NCBI RefSeq assembly: GCF_000208745.1
Contig: NC_030858.1
Span: 29,615,410-29,679,409 of the forward strand
DNA from: Theobroma cacao
Lineage: Eukaryota > Streptophyta > Magnoliopsida > Malvales > Malvaceae
Length of the DNA stretch: 64,000 nt
Direction: 5' to 3'
Shown here piece by piece: positions 24,733 through 36,033 of this stretch. The notes under the pieces were generated by a model. That model was not told the origin of the DNA. It searched no databases and saw only the letters and a program-made list of their open reading frames with translations. The position numbers were made by a program, and so were the translations under genes. Positions within the stretch are counted from its first letter, which is position 1. Every line of letters begins with the position of its first letter.

Positions 24733-25930
24733 ATGCAAAAAAGAAACAACTTGAATCTTATTCCTTTTGATCTTGAGATAGAAAGAACTTTCAGAAGACG
24801 TCGAAGGGAGAATTTGCAAGTTGCAACTTTAAATCAAACAATGGTTGAGGATAACAACAACAATGGCAATAATGCCATTAATTTGGTTCTTGAAAAAAAT
24901 AGAGCACTGTGAGATTATGCTTTTCCTTTTTTGCAAAGTTTACACCAAAGCATTAGAAAACCTTCCATCCATGCAAATAATTATGAAATTAAACTAGCTT
25001 ACATTCAGATGATTCAATCTTCAGTCCAATTTGGTGGGTTACCTAATGATGATCTTAATTCTCATTTGGTGAATTTTCTAGAAATTTGTGAAACCTTTAA
25101 ATACAATGGAGTAACTGAAGATGTTATTAGATTGAGACTGTTTCTGTTATCTTTGAGGGATAAAGCAAAAAGCTGGCTCAATTCACTACCCATGGGCCTA
25201 TTACTGCATGGGATGATTTGGCTCAAAAGTTTCTAGCAAAATTCTTTTCGCCAGTTAAGACTGCAAAGATGAGGAATGCTATCACCTCATTCACACAATT
25301 TGATGGTGAATCCTTGTATGAAGCTTAAGAGAGATTCAAAGAACTATTGAGAAGATGTCCAAATTGGTTGCAAGTTTAGACATTCTATAATGGGTTGGTT
25401 GGGTTAATAAAAACCACAATTGATGCTGCTGTTGGTGGGAATTAATGAGTAAGAATATTGCATATGCTTTTAATATGTTGGAAGAAATGGCCTAAATTAA
25501 TTAACAATGGCATTCAGAAAGGTCAGGTCTAAGAAAAGCTATTGGAGCCTATGAAATTGATGCACTTAGCACCTTAACTGCTCAAGTGGCTACACTGTCC
25601 AAGAAGTTTGACACACTGAGAGTTCACGTAGTTCAAAATTCTTTGTAGTCTGTGAGATTTGTGGAGATGGCCATTCGAATGATCAATGTCCATACAATTC
25701 TGAATCAGTCCAATTTGTAGGGAACTTTAATAGACAACAAAATACTCCACACTCCAATACTTATAATCTTGGTTGGAGAAACCACCCTAACTTTGCATGG
25801 AGCAACAATGTAAGGCCTTCAAATTCAAAACCTATCATGCCTCCTGGTTTTCAACAACAAGTTAAACCACCAATTCCTGAACAAAAGTCCCAAGTAGAAG
25901 AACTTCTCTTGCAATATATATCAAAGACTG
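24733..25930 (+). pseudogene. Gypsy gag remnant
   Basis: Starts MQKRNNLNLIPFDLEIERTF, a typical Athila-group gag start, and continues through the capsid-like region (VQFGGLPNDDLNSHLVNFLE, LRLFLLSLRDKAKSWLN). It is broken by a stop at about 24910, frameshifts near 25190 and further stops (for example near 25327). A zinc knuckle CEICGDGHSNDQC is readable around 25650-25690. It encodes the structural particle protein in live relatives; here it is dead. Confidence 0.85.
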
Positions 25931-25959
25931 ATGCTATAATTCAAAGCTAAGGAGTTTCC

Positions 25960-27021
25960 TTGAGAAATCTTGAGACCCAAATGCAACAGCCTGCAAATTC
26001 CATCAACAGTAGACCCCAAGGTACCTTATCAAGTGACACACAAGTCTATCCCAAAAGTAAGGAACATTGTAATGCAATTACCCTTAGGAGTGGAAAACAA
26101 GTTACAAGGGTGAGTGAAAAATCAATTGAATCTTCAAAGGAGCATGTAAATGATAACAAGGTAATTGTTGAGAAAGAAGTTGAAGTGGAAAAGACAGATA
26201 ATGGGCAAGTTAAAAATCAAGTGAAGTCTCAAGCTAATTATCCTCCACCACCATTCCCACAAAGGTTGCAAAAGCAAAAACTTGATAAACAGTTTGAGAA
26301 ATTTCTCAATGTCTTCAAGAAGCTCCACATCAATATTCCTTTTGCTGAAGCTTTGGAAAACATGCCAAACTATGTTAAATTCTTGAAAGACATCTTAACC
26401 AAGAAGAGAAAACTGGAAGATTTTGAAACAGTGGCACTTACTGAGGAGTGTAGCACAATAATTCAAAACAAGCTTCCACTAAAACTTAAGGATCCATGGA
26501 GTTTTTCTATCCTTTGTACTATTGGTAGATTTAAATTTACTAAAGCTTTGTGTGATTTGGGTGCAGGTGTTTCAATCATGCCTTTGTCAATTGTTGAGAA
26601 ACTTGACTTAAAAAAATACAACCTACTACAGTTTCTTTGCAATTAGCAGATAGAACAATTACGTACCTTGTTGGGATTATTGAGGATGTATTGGTTAAAG
26701 TTGGGTCTCTCTACATTTCGATTGATTTCATTGTGCTTGAGATGGAAGAGGATGTGGAAATTCCTTTAATCTTGGGATGACCATTCTTGGCTACCGCAAG
26801 TGCAATCATTGATATGAAGGAAGGCAAGATAACTTTTAAAGTTGGAGAGAAAGTGGTTGAGTTTAATATTTTCAATGCAAATAAATGTCTTAGCTCTACA
26901 AATTGCTGCTATAGCATGGAGTTAAGTGATGAACGCAAAGATGAACTTATTTCTCCACCTACAAGTGAGCAAGCACCAATCTTTGAGTTTAAGCCACCAC
27001 CTCCGCCCGTTAGACTCACGT
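25960..27021 (+). pseudogene. Gypsy protease region remnant
   Basis: Contains the linker CNAITLRSGKQV (about 26070), a Pro-rich PPPPFPQRL segment, and the aspartic protease core FTKALCDLGAGVSIMPLSIVE (26540-26600), where DLGA is the catalytic motif of the Athila/Tat lineage. A frameshift at about 26640 and a TGA in place of Arg near 26779 (before PFLATASAIIDM) interrupt it. In intact elements this would be followed by RT, but here the frame runs into integrase C-terminal sequence. Confidence 0.85.
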
Positions 27022-27049
27022 AGTCACCAAAAGAGCATCCTCCACCACC

Positions 27050-27266
27050 ATTTAATTGTCTTTTCAAGATTGGACATCAAGTAATGATTCTTTCTCAATC
27101 ATACTTTAAGCTTTTTTCATGGAAATGCAAAAAAAGATGGTGGGGTTCTTTCAAAGTAGTAAAGACTTATCCTTGTGGCATAATTGAGATTGATAGTGAG
27201 GATACGAGCACATTTATGGTTAATGGGCTAAGCCTTAGGGCATATTTCGAGGATGAAGAACTGTAA
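27050..27266 (+). pseudogene. Gypsy integrase C-terminal remnant
   Basis: Encodes a segment with YFKLFSWKCKKRWWGSFKVV...VNGLSLRAYFE, matching the C-terminal tail of plant Gypsy integrases (pattern LKLFPGKLKSRWSGPF...VNGQRLKPY). The catalytic HHCC and DDE parts are absent. The junction with protease lies at about 27000-27050, so roughly 3 kb of pol has been lost relative to a full element. Confidence 0.82.
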
Positions 27267-28822
27267 AATAGGGTGCTATAGTCAAGCTAGTGACTATAAA
27301 GAAGCGCTTCTTGGGAGGCAACCCAAGTTATATCCTTTTTCAGTTTAGTAGTTATTTTTGTTAGTTTTGCTTTTCTATTTAAATAGGTAGTTCTAACCTT
27401 TTCCTAGCTTATTTGTTGAGTCTGCAGGTTTGGAAAGCATGAAGATAAGGAGGACGAAAATTAAACCTTTCAATGCAATGTCACCATTGATATGGGAGTT
27501 TCTATCCCTTATTCTTTTTATCTTTTCACATTGTGGACAATGAGTAATTTAAGTTTAGGACCGGGTTTTATTGTTATTAGCTTTCATTTTATTTTACGTT
27601 AATTATTATCGTTAAATTTTTTATTTTTATGCATGTGCATTTGCATTTGAAGTAGAGTTAATTGTGCCCATTTTGTTTAATTTACCTATTCAATGATGAG
27701 AACTTAGTTAATTCTTATTTTGATTCTTTGAAACAAGAGAATATTGTTTGAGTGATATGTAAATTCTTATGCTAAGCTTCATTGTTAGGATGCAATTTAT
27801 ATATTTGAGCACTATATCTTTTACTTAGATTCATTGTACGAATTTAGAGAAGGTTTATGTGCTTGTGAATTTTTGAATTATGTATTAAGTTCTAAAATTT
27901 GTTTGATTCTCTCTCAAGGTGAAATTTTAGTCTACACTTACTTAAGTAGATGATTTAGACAATTTTTGGACCGATTAAGCCTTAAGTAGCCTTCCTTTAC
28001 ATAATTTATCCATAGTTTTCCCCTTTAAGCCTAATGACAGCTTTTCATTATTTGAACACTTAATTTTTTACCTAGACCCTTATCTTAATATTTCCAACAA
28101 TTCTTGCATCCTTTATTCCTAAGTGTATTGGTCAATTTAAGAAGTGTTATGAGCTAAATAGTGAAAAAGGTAAAAAAAAAATGAAAAATGACGAAAAGTT
28201 TAAAAATATGATTGTATTCATCTCACTGCCCAATAAAAGAAATAAGTTTTGAGGTGTCCAATTGAGAAAAAAGAAAAAGGGAAAGAGCGAATAAAGTTTT
28301 GAACAAAAGAAAAAGGTCGATGAAAAAAAGGGTATATTGGGTGAAGGAAAATAAAGCTCTTAATAGGTCCTAGATTGATTATGTGCTTAGGGTGCTTTAA
28401 GCTATACATTATCCCATATCTCACCTTGACCCTAGCCATACATTACAAGCTAATTAAGTCCTATTGATCCTTAATTTAGTGTTAGTTTACATTAGTGCAG
28501 AAAGAGATGAAAAGTAATCTTATGGAATTTAATTACTAATTTGAATTTTACATGAATATAAACTTATCCAGATTGTACAGTATTCTAGGTGAAAAGATTG
28601 CACACACACATACGAAAATTCACTTAACGATAAGCTTGCATTTGAATTGAAACATGAACTTGAATAATATCTGTGTGTTCCCTAGAGTTATGAATATAGA
28701 GTAACTTTTGAGGATATTAAAGGTGATTAATGAAATGGTGCAATTGAATTCTAGTTAAATGCTTTCATGTTTAAGTTATTGCATGTTGTTCTATGTTTCG
28801 CTCGAGGACTAGCAAAATCTTA
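27267..28822. other. Gypsy 3' non-coding interior
   Basis: Begins with the GGGAGGCAACCC landmark and holds long AT-rich DNA without ORFs, as usual between pol and the 3' LTR in Athila-like elements. An A/G-rich stretch at about 28160-28350 has no coding value. Confidence 0.75.
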
Positions 28823-28834
28823 AGTTCGGGGGTG
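28823..28834 (+). other. Gypsy polypurine tract region
   Basis: AGTTCGGGGGTG immediately precedes the TGATAAC start of the 3' LTR. This G-rich tract is where plus-strand synthesis is primed. Confidence 0.7.
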
Positions 28835-30537
28835 TGATAACTTTATTATATAAAGTTATTTTAACACATTTTGGGGGCTTAAGTAGCTAGATCTTTGAGA
28901 TTTTGGTTCGGATTATATCATTTTAGGTGTTTTTCTAATTTAAGTTTGATTACATGTTAAGTAGTTAATTTAAGTTATTTTATTTAATTTTTATGTTAAT
29001 TTGTTTTAAATTACTTTAAGAGCAGTTATTGCTGGTTTCTTTTATTGCTTTTCAAGGAAATTTGATGAAAAAGCTCATTTGATGAAAATCCATGCAAGTA
29101 TGGTGATGATTTCATTCATATATGTTGCAGTATTTTGACCATATCTCTCTCTACAGAACTCCAAATGAAGTGTTTCTTAGACCACTAGAACTCTAAGAAG
29201 AAGGACTACAAATTTTATGTTTATAGCTTTTATCAATTCTAATTGGATAGTGGTTAAAATATTTGTCTATGTCAAAACATAGCAGCAGTATGCATGGGCT
29301 GAACATGATGTGGTATTTGAAGCATATCTTTCAATCCAAAAGTCTGATTGAAGTGATTCTTGATCTATTGGAAATAAGAGACAGGGATAAAACTTTCATG
29401 TTTATCACTTTGACCAGTTCAGAGTAGATCAGGGTGAAAATCATGTTCGAATTTGATAGAGCATTGCAATGCTAAGAGAACAAGGCTGCAGCGCTGGTGA
29501 AAGGAAGCTCACCATGCATTTTTTAGAGAGCTTAGCGTCGCAGAACTGGGTGATTTTTCAAAAATAAAAAATTGATGAGATTTTGTAAATTAGGTTATTT
29601 GAAGCCTATTTAAGGGACATTTTTAAGAGATTTTAAAGAGGAGGCAGTAAGCAACTATCTTGGAGATTTTGAGCCAAGAACAAAGCAAGAAACAAGAAAA
29701 TTGAAGGGAGACTCAAGCTCAGAAAGCTCCAACTATTAGTTTTCTCTCTTTACTTTTGTGTTTTTCTTATTTTCTTTGACTTGGATTAATGGTTAATTTT
29801 CTTTGGATGAAGTTTTTATTAGATATTATGAGCTAAATTTATTTTTCTAGGATTGCAATTAAATTCACATGTAATCTAAATTTTTAATCTCTTTCTCGCT
29901 TATCTTTAATGGGATTTGAATTGTTTATTCTAATTTGTTCTTAATGTTTTTAATTGCTTAATCACCAATTAAATTGATTTAGGAACCTAAACAAACTTGG
30001 GAAAGGGAGCTTAGCGTAGACTAAAATTGAGATATCATATGATCATATTAATTTATTTGCATATAGGATAGGGATATACCTATAGGTCATATGTAGCCAG
30101 ATTAGAGCCTGAACTTAATGAATTTGTTTTAATTTCAATTCACAAAGGGATATAGTGTTTTGATTAAAATAGATATTTTTATAAGATGAGTTGTGAGGCT
30201 TTTATAAATAATTAAGGACTCTACGTTAACAATTCAACTCATTGAAATAAGTTAAGAAAGAAAGTTAAGATTTTGATGAAGTGTGAATGATATTGTAATT
30301 CTAGGCTTGTTTGATTTGATTTTTACTCAAGTTATTATTACTTTGATTTTTCTTTTTAGTTTAAATTTTGGTTAATTTTAGTTAATTAATTAATTTTGAT
30401 TGTTTGGGTAAGATTAAATTATTCTAATCTTAGTACTTAGTAAAATTTTAAATGAATTTTTTGTGAGATCGATACTTTGCTTGATTATATACTATCTATT
30501 CGATACGCATACTTACGTAGTAGAATTTTGACTGACA
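28835..30537 (+). repeat. Gypsy 3' LTR
   Basis: Partner of 22886-24592, starting TGATAAC and ending CTGACA. By eye it differs from the 5' copy at many positions plus small indels, which indicates a long time since insertion. Confidence 0.93.
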
Positions 30538-30847
30538 GCACTCTAGTTGTGGATGAAGGATGAAATACCAGAGAATAAAAGAAGACAAGCAAAACTCACC
30601 GTTTAAATAAAAAAGGATGCATAACATATGGAGCTAGAAATGCACCGTTTCACTAATGAGATTTGTTAACTTTTTTAGTTTTTTGTTAAGTTAGTTGAAT
30701 GTAATTATTATACCTTTTCTTCCTTACTTTATTGTTTAAACATTTACATATATTTCTGCTCATTGAGCATTGATTGAATAGAAAAACCTTGAGAAATTTT
30801 CTTAAGGTTGCACTGTCTTGTTCCTTTCTTCTATTCATTCTCTAACA
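30538..30847 (+). repeat. Copia 5' LTR, second part
   Basis: Continues the 5' LTR after the nested element. CACTCTAGTTGTGGATGAAGG through TCATTCTCTAACA matches 35710-36028 of the 3' LTR. The first five bases (GCACT) are the right target duplicate of the Gypsy insertion. Confidence 0.92.
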
Positions 30848-30859
30848 TGGTATCAGAGC
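30848..30859 (+). other. Copia primer-binding site (initiator Met-tRNA)
   Basis: TGGTATCAGAGC immediately follows the LTR end. It is the standard Copia site complementary to the 3' end of initiator methionine tRNA. Confidence 0.95.
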
Positions 30860-31064
30860 AGCTTGGAATCCAATTGGCGGTCAGTACACTTTTACAATAG
30901 CAAAATGACTTTTTCATCAATAAAGGACAGAATCTTTGTCTATTCAATATAAATATTTAGTTTTCATACTACTGCATCATCACTCAAGTTCATTTAATCC
31001 TTTTAGCAAAATTTACTTTTCAATGTTTAGTTCTTAAGAGTACTTTATTATCATATGAAAAATC

Positions 31065-32103
31065 ATGGCCGAGAACATAGAATCTAGAACTTAATCTAGC
31101 ACACAGACTAATGCACAAATCAATACTTAAATCACCCAAATCTCACTCATAGTAGACCTTCGGTCACCTTATTACCTAAATAACACTAATAGTCCTAATT
31201 CAGTGATTATTAGCCCTAAACTTACCAGTTACAATTACATAACATGGAGTAGGTCTTTCTTGCTGGCAATGTCCATTAAGAGCAAAACTGGTTTCCTAAA
31301 TGGTTCCATACCGAAACCTCAGGTTATAGATCCTCTTTACTTATCTTGAACTTGATGTAACAATTTATTAGTAGCTTGGTTGCTTAATTCGATTGCACAA
31401 CCAATAACCTCAACCATTTTCTTCATGGACTCCGCAGCTGAAATATGGACTACTTTAAGGTAAAATTTTGCCTAACTTGATGATACAAGGGTCTACAACT
31501 TACAATTTACATTGAGAAACATCAATCGATGCACAATAACTGTGGATGCATATTTTGTTGAGTTGAAAGGAGTTTGGAAGGAACTGAGAAGTTACAAGCC
31601 TTTGCCACACTACCATTGTAGAAAATGTGATCCTAATTGTTTCAAGAAATACATAGACCAATATAAAAAAAAAAAACATGGTATTTAGATTTCTAAACAG
31701 ACTCAATGAGTCTTTTTTAGCTGTCAGATATTAAATTGTCATGATGGATCCTATCCCAACTCTGGATAAAGTATATAGCTTAGTTCTAAGAGAAGAGACA
31801 CAGAAGAATCTGTTAATTCAAGCACAACTAGTCTTTGAATCCTCAACTATGATGGCTAATGCAAATATTAAGAAGAAAATGAGAAACGATATTTCATGCA
31901 ATCACTGTGGGAAAAAAGGACATACTAGAGATAAGTTCTACAGACTTATTGGATTTTCAGAAAACTTTAAATTCACAAAGGGAAAACTAGGTCTCAAGAA
32001 GGGAAAGGTAATTGTGAACAATGTAGCAGTAATAAATGACTTGACAAATGACAGTAAAGCAGAACATGAAGATGAGATGGCAGGAACAGGCTACATGTCT
32101 TAA
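31065..32103 (+). pseudogene. Copia gag remnant
   Basis: Reads from MAENIES through YNYITWSRSFLLAMSIKSKT (about 31222-31280) and NGSIPKP, the typical start of Copia gag, with several stops. The 3' part (31741-32103) has a zinc knuckle CNHCGKKGHTRDKF in which the last zinc ligand Cys has become Phe. Non-functional. Confidence 0.88.
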
Positions 32104-32133
32104 TTATCCATCATAAAGCAACAGGTCAACAAG

Positions 32134-35100
32134 TTGATGGAGCTCTTGAATGAGAATGGTATATGCATCATTGATGGTAAGGTTCCTTCACAAAATACTC
32201 AGCAGTCAAACCATTCACTTATCAACTTAGCTTTTGCAGGTATTGTCTCAGGTCATTCTTGTTTCAATACATTCAATAACTTACCTTCTAGTCTTGGAAA
32301 TGCAAATGTTGATGTGATTAGACAAACTTATTGGATTTTAGACTTTAGTGCCACTGATCATGTATCTTATTCCCTCAAGAACTTCATTTATGCTAAACCA
32401 TTCAAAGATTGCTATGTGCAATTGCCTAATGATAAAAGGGCAATAATTTTTCATACAAGAACCATCAAGCTAGGTCCAAAACTAATTATTGAGAATGTCC
32501 TTGGTGTACCAAAGTTCAAATATAATATTATTTCAATAGGTCAGTTTACCAAAAATAAGAAAACCTCTATTCTCTTAACAAATATGCATTGTGTTATCCA
32601 AGACGTACTCTCATGGACGGTGATTAGGGTTGCCAGGTCTTTTTAGAACTATACCTGATGCAAGAAAACTTAGATGATCATGATCTCTCCAATAGTCTTT
32701 TTGACAAACTCATCAAATTTCCTTTTACTTTTTTTGTTAAAGCTTGTAAAGCGAGGAACAAATGTTTTGACCTTTTCCACTTTAGACTAAGACATGTGCC
32801 TTTGGAAAGAAAGATTGTTATGCAAAAACAATTTCCAAACATTGAATTTTTAGATGATTTAATTTGTGAAATTTGTCCACTTGCAAAGCAAACAAAACTT
32901 CCCTTTCCTATGCATACTCAAAACGTAAAAACAACTTTTGAATTAATACATGTAGATGTCTAGGGTCCATATGAGACACCAACATTATCTAATCAAAGAT
33001 TATTTCTCACTATAATGAATGACTTTACACGATTTACATGGATTTTTCTCATGAGAAGCAAGTCAGATGTTTTGTCAATTAGTCCTTCTTTCACTAACTA
33101 TGTTCAAAGGCAATTTGGTTCTTTAATCAAATGTATCAGGTCAGATAATGCACTAGAACTAAAGATGACAAATTTCTTTAATAAAACTAGGATCATACAT
33201 CATTTATCATGTATTGAAACTCTTCAACAAAATGGAATTGTTGAGAGAAAGCATTAACATATCTTGATGGTAGCTAGGCTCTGATGTTTCAATCCAATAT
33301 GCCTATGCATTTTTGGGGAGATGTTGTTTTAACAGCAATGCATATCATTAAAAGAGTACCTACCAAATTACTGCAAAACAAATCCCCATTTAAGTTATTA
33401 TATGGGAAGCTACCTTCTTATGACCATTGAAGAGTGTTTGGGAGCCTATGCTATGTGTCTACACTGTCACAAAACAGAAAGAAATTAGATAAAAAAGCCA
33501 TCAAATGTGTGTTTTTAGGATATCCTAGTAATATCAAGAGATATAGAGTATATGATCTTTGTGCACAAAAAGTTTTAATTTCAAGAAATGTAGTCTTTCA
33601 TGAATCAACATTTCCATTTCAACATGAATAATGTGACATACTAACTGACCCATTTTATCAAACACTTAAAGTGCATACCATATATGTTGATGATCTTGAT
33701 ACCAATTTGAAAATTATCCATCTTATGAGCTCACAGCTGCTGAGTCAAGTTAAAATGAACCTACTTCAGCTTTAAAAATACATAAAACCCCAAGTTCAAA
33801 TGATTCATTACCAAATTCACCTAATACTGCTAGTTTGCCTATTACAGCTAGCAATGAAAATGATGCATATTACAAGTCAAAATAATCAAAATTTAGAAAA
33901 TGCATATACTGACTTACTAATTAGAAAAAGTACAGAGCTAGGCATGCCCTCAAGTACCTAGATTCTTATCTTATTGATATGCCCTCACAGTCAAACATTG
34001 TCACAGCTTACCTAATCATAAAACACTTATCAACTCAACATCTTTCTAAAACCTTCACCACATCATTATCTAATATATATGAACTTCATACTTACCATCA
34101 AGCTGCCAACCATTCACATTGGAGAGATGTAATGGCAGTTGAACTAAAAGTTTTGCAGAATAATAAGACTTAGAACATTGTGCTTAGGCCTTCAAGTTCT
34201 TATGTCATAAGCTACAGGTGGGCTTATAAGGTCAAGCTGAATGCAAGTGGTACTGTTGAAAGGTATAAAGCCCGGCTAGTTCCTAAGGGCTATAATCAAG
34301 TAACAGGTTTGACTATCAAGAAACATTCAGCCCAATTGCCAAGCATACAACTCTTAGAGTATTTTTTGCTTTAGTAATAGCTTTGAATTTGAATTTATCT
34401 CAACTTGATGTAGACAATGCTTTCCTAAATGGTGATTTGGAAGAAAAATTGTATATGGAACTGCCACAAGGGTATGAAATCTAGGCTAGTATCCACAAGG
34501 AACACAACTTGTCTGCAAACTCCATAAGTCACTGTATGGCCTGAAGCAAACTTCTAAGCAATGGAATACTAAGATTACTTCACTAGTTCTACAATATGGA
34601 TTTCATTAGCCTATTGTAGATTATTCCCTATTTACCAAGAAAAAAAAAAGATGGTTATTTCACTGCTTTATCATCATATGTAGATGACATATTGATTGGG
34701 AGCACATCATCACAGGCTGCAGAAGAAGTGAAACAATTTCTAAGCTCACATTTCAAACTCAAGGACTTGGGAAAGGTCAAGTACTTTCTTGGATTAGAAA
34801 TAGCAAGGTCTCCTAAAGGAATTTCAATATGTCAAAGGAAATATGCCTTAGATCTCTTAGAGGAACATGGTCTGCTAGACGTTAAGGCAATATCCACTCC
34901 TATTGACTACAACCACAAACTGCAAAAGATTCAAAATGGGGACAAATTAGTTAATCCAATAGACTATAGGCAGCTAGTTGAAAAGCTATTGTACTTTACA
35001 TTTAGTATACTGGATATCTCATATGCAATGCAAATACTATCACAGTTCATGGACAAATCAAGGCTCAAGCATTTTACAATAGGTCATAGGGTATTGAAAT

Positions 35101-35640
35101 ACCTTAAAGGTTCACCAAGATAGGGGATCTTGATGAAGTCTAAATCAAATTTAAAGTTATCTGTCTACTGTGACAGTGATTGAGCAGGGTGCCAAGATTC
35201 AAGGAGATTAATCACTAGATACAATATTTTTATTGAGGATTCCTTGGTAACATGGAAATCAAATAAACAATCTATTATAGCTCAAAGCTCAGTAGAAGCG
35301 GAGTATTGATCTATGGCATGAACATGTTGTGAGGTTGTTTGGTTAAAGCACTTACTTTCAGATTTTGGGATAAAACATGAAAATGCTGTAATCCTTTATT
35401 CTAACAATCAATCATCAATACACCTCAGCAAGAATCCAATCTTCCATGAGAGGACCAAGCATATTAAGTTGGACTGTCATTTCATCATAGAGAAAGTGCT
35501 TGAAGGTACAATTAAACCAATGTACATTTTAACTAATTTGCAGCTCGCAGACATGTTCACTAAGGTATTAACATTAAGGCAATTTTACAATCTCTTAAGC
35601 AAGATGAATGTTCATAACATTCACATGTCATCTTGAGGGG
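32134..35640 (+). pseudogene. Copia pol remnant: protease, integrase, RT, RNase H
   Basis: Domains in Copia order. Protease near 32334 (WILDFSATDHVS; the catalytic D-S/T-G has become DFS). GAG-pre-integrase HFRLRHVP...CEICPLAKQ (32770-32900). Integrase core from HVDV, then NDFTRFTWIFLM, IRSDNALEL and LQQNGIVERKH (about 32950-33257). RT from WRDVMAVELKVLQNNKT, YKARLVPKGYNQ, LSQLDVDNAFLNGDLEE to SYVDDILIGS (34677-34705, YVDD intact). The clean piece 34692-35123 includes FKLKDLGKVKYFLGLEI. RNase H around 35150-35560 reads CDSD, SSVEAEY and HIKLDCHFI. Stops occur at about 32644, 32961, 33255, 34170, 34370, 34482, 35121 and later. Inactive. Confidence 0.92.
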
Positions 35641-35643
35641 GAG
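35635..35643 (+). other. Copia polypurine tract
   Basis: GAGGGGGAG directly precedes the 3' LTR. Confidence 0.88.
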
Positions 35644-36028
35644 TATTAGAAAGATCAGGAAGAATAAGCTCAATCCGAATCCTTTTTCACTAAATGGCAG
35701 AATAAGAACACTCTAGTTATGGATGAAGGATGAAAAATCAGAGAATAAAAGAAGACAAGTAAAACTCACCATTTAAATAAAAGAGGATGTAGAACGCATG
35801 GAGCTGGAAACACATCGTTTCACTAAGGAGGTTTGTTAACTTTTTTAATTTTCTATTAAGTTAGTTGAATGTAATTATTATACCTTTTCTTCCTTACTTT
35901 ACTGTTTAAACATTGTATATATATATATATATATTTCTGCTCATTGAGCATTGATTGAATAAAAAAACCATGAGAAATTTTCTCAAGGCTACACCTTCTT
36001 GTTCCTTTCTTCTACTCATTCTCTAACA
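35644..36028 (+). repeat. Copia 3' LTR (385 bp)
   Basis: Starts TATTAGAAAG (ancestral TG probably mutated) and ends CTCTAACA. It contains a (TA)n run near 35917-35932 absent from the 5' copy. It is an uninterrupted copy of the LTR that received the Gypsy insertion. Confidence 0.92.
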
Positions 36029-36033
36029 TCAAT
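36029..36033. repeat. Right target-site duplication of the Copia element
   Basis: TCAAT, identical to 22812-22816. Confidence 0.88.

Larger units (their letters stand above)
22886..30537 (+). mobile_element. Athila-like Ty3/Gypsy retrotransposon, internally deleted, nested in the Copia 5' LTR
   Basis: Two ~1.7 kb LTRs (22886-24592, 28835-30537) flank a 4.2 kb interior holding gag, protease and then directly the last part of integrase; RT, RNase H and the integrase catalytic core are absent. The degenerate primer site near 24599 resembles TGGCGCCGTTGCCGGGGA of Athila/Tat elements. GCGCTTCTTGGGAGGCAACC (27304-27323) is a landmark downstream of pol in this group. Flanking 5-mers ATACT (22881-22885) and GCACT (30538-30542) each differ by one transition from ACACT, the sequence at the same site in the intact 3' Copia LTR, as expected for a decayed target duplication. 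Numerous stops make it inactive. Confidence 0.92.
22817..36028 (+). mobile_element. Ty1/Copia retrotransposon, complete but degenerate, with a nested Gypsy insertion
   Basis: Boundaries are fixed by matching LTRs and perfect 5-bp duplications (TCAAT). Removing the nested element (22886-30542) leaves a normal ~5.5 kb Copia: a ~0.38 kb 5' LTR (22817-22885 joined to 30538-30847), the primer-binding site TGGTATCAGAGC, gag, then protease-integrase-RT-RNase H in Copia order, the polypurine tract and a 385-bp 3' LTR. Coding regions carry many stops and frameshifts, so it cannot move by itself. The two LTRs differ at numerous positions, so the insertion is old. Confidence 0.95.
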
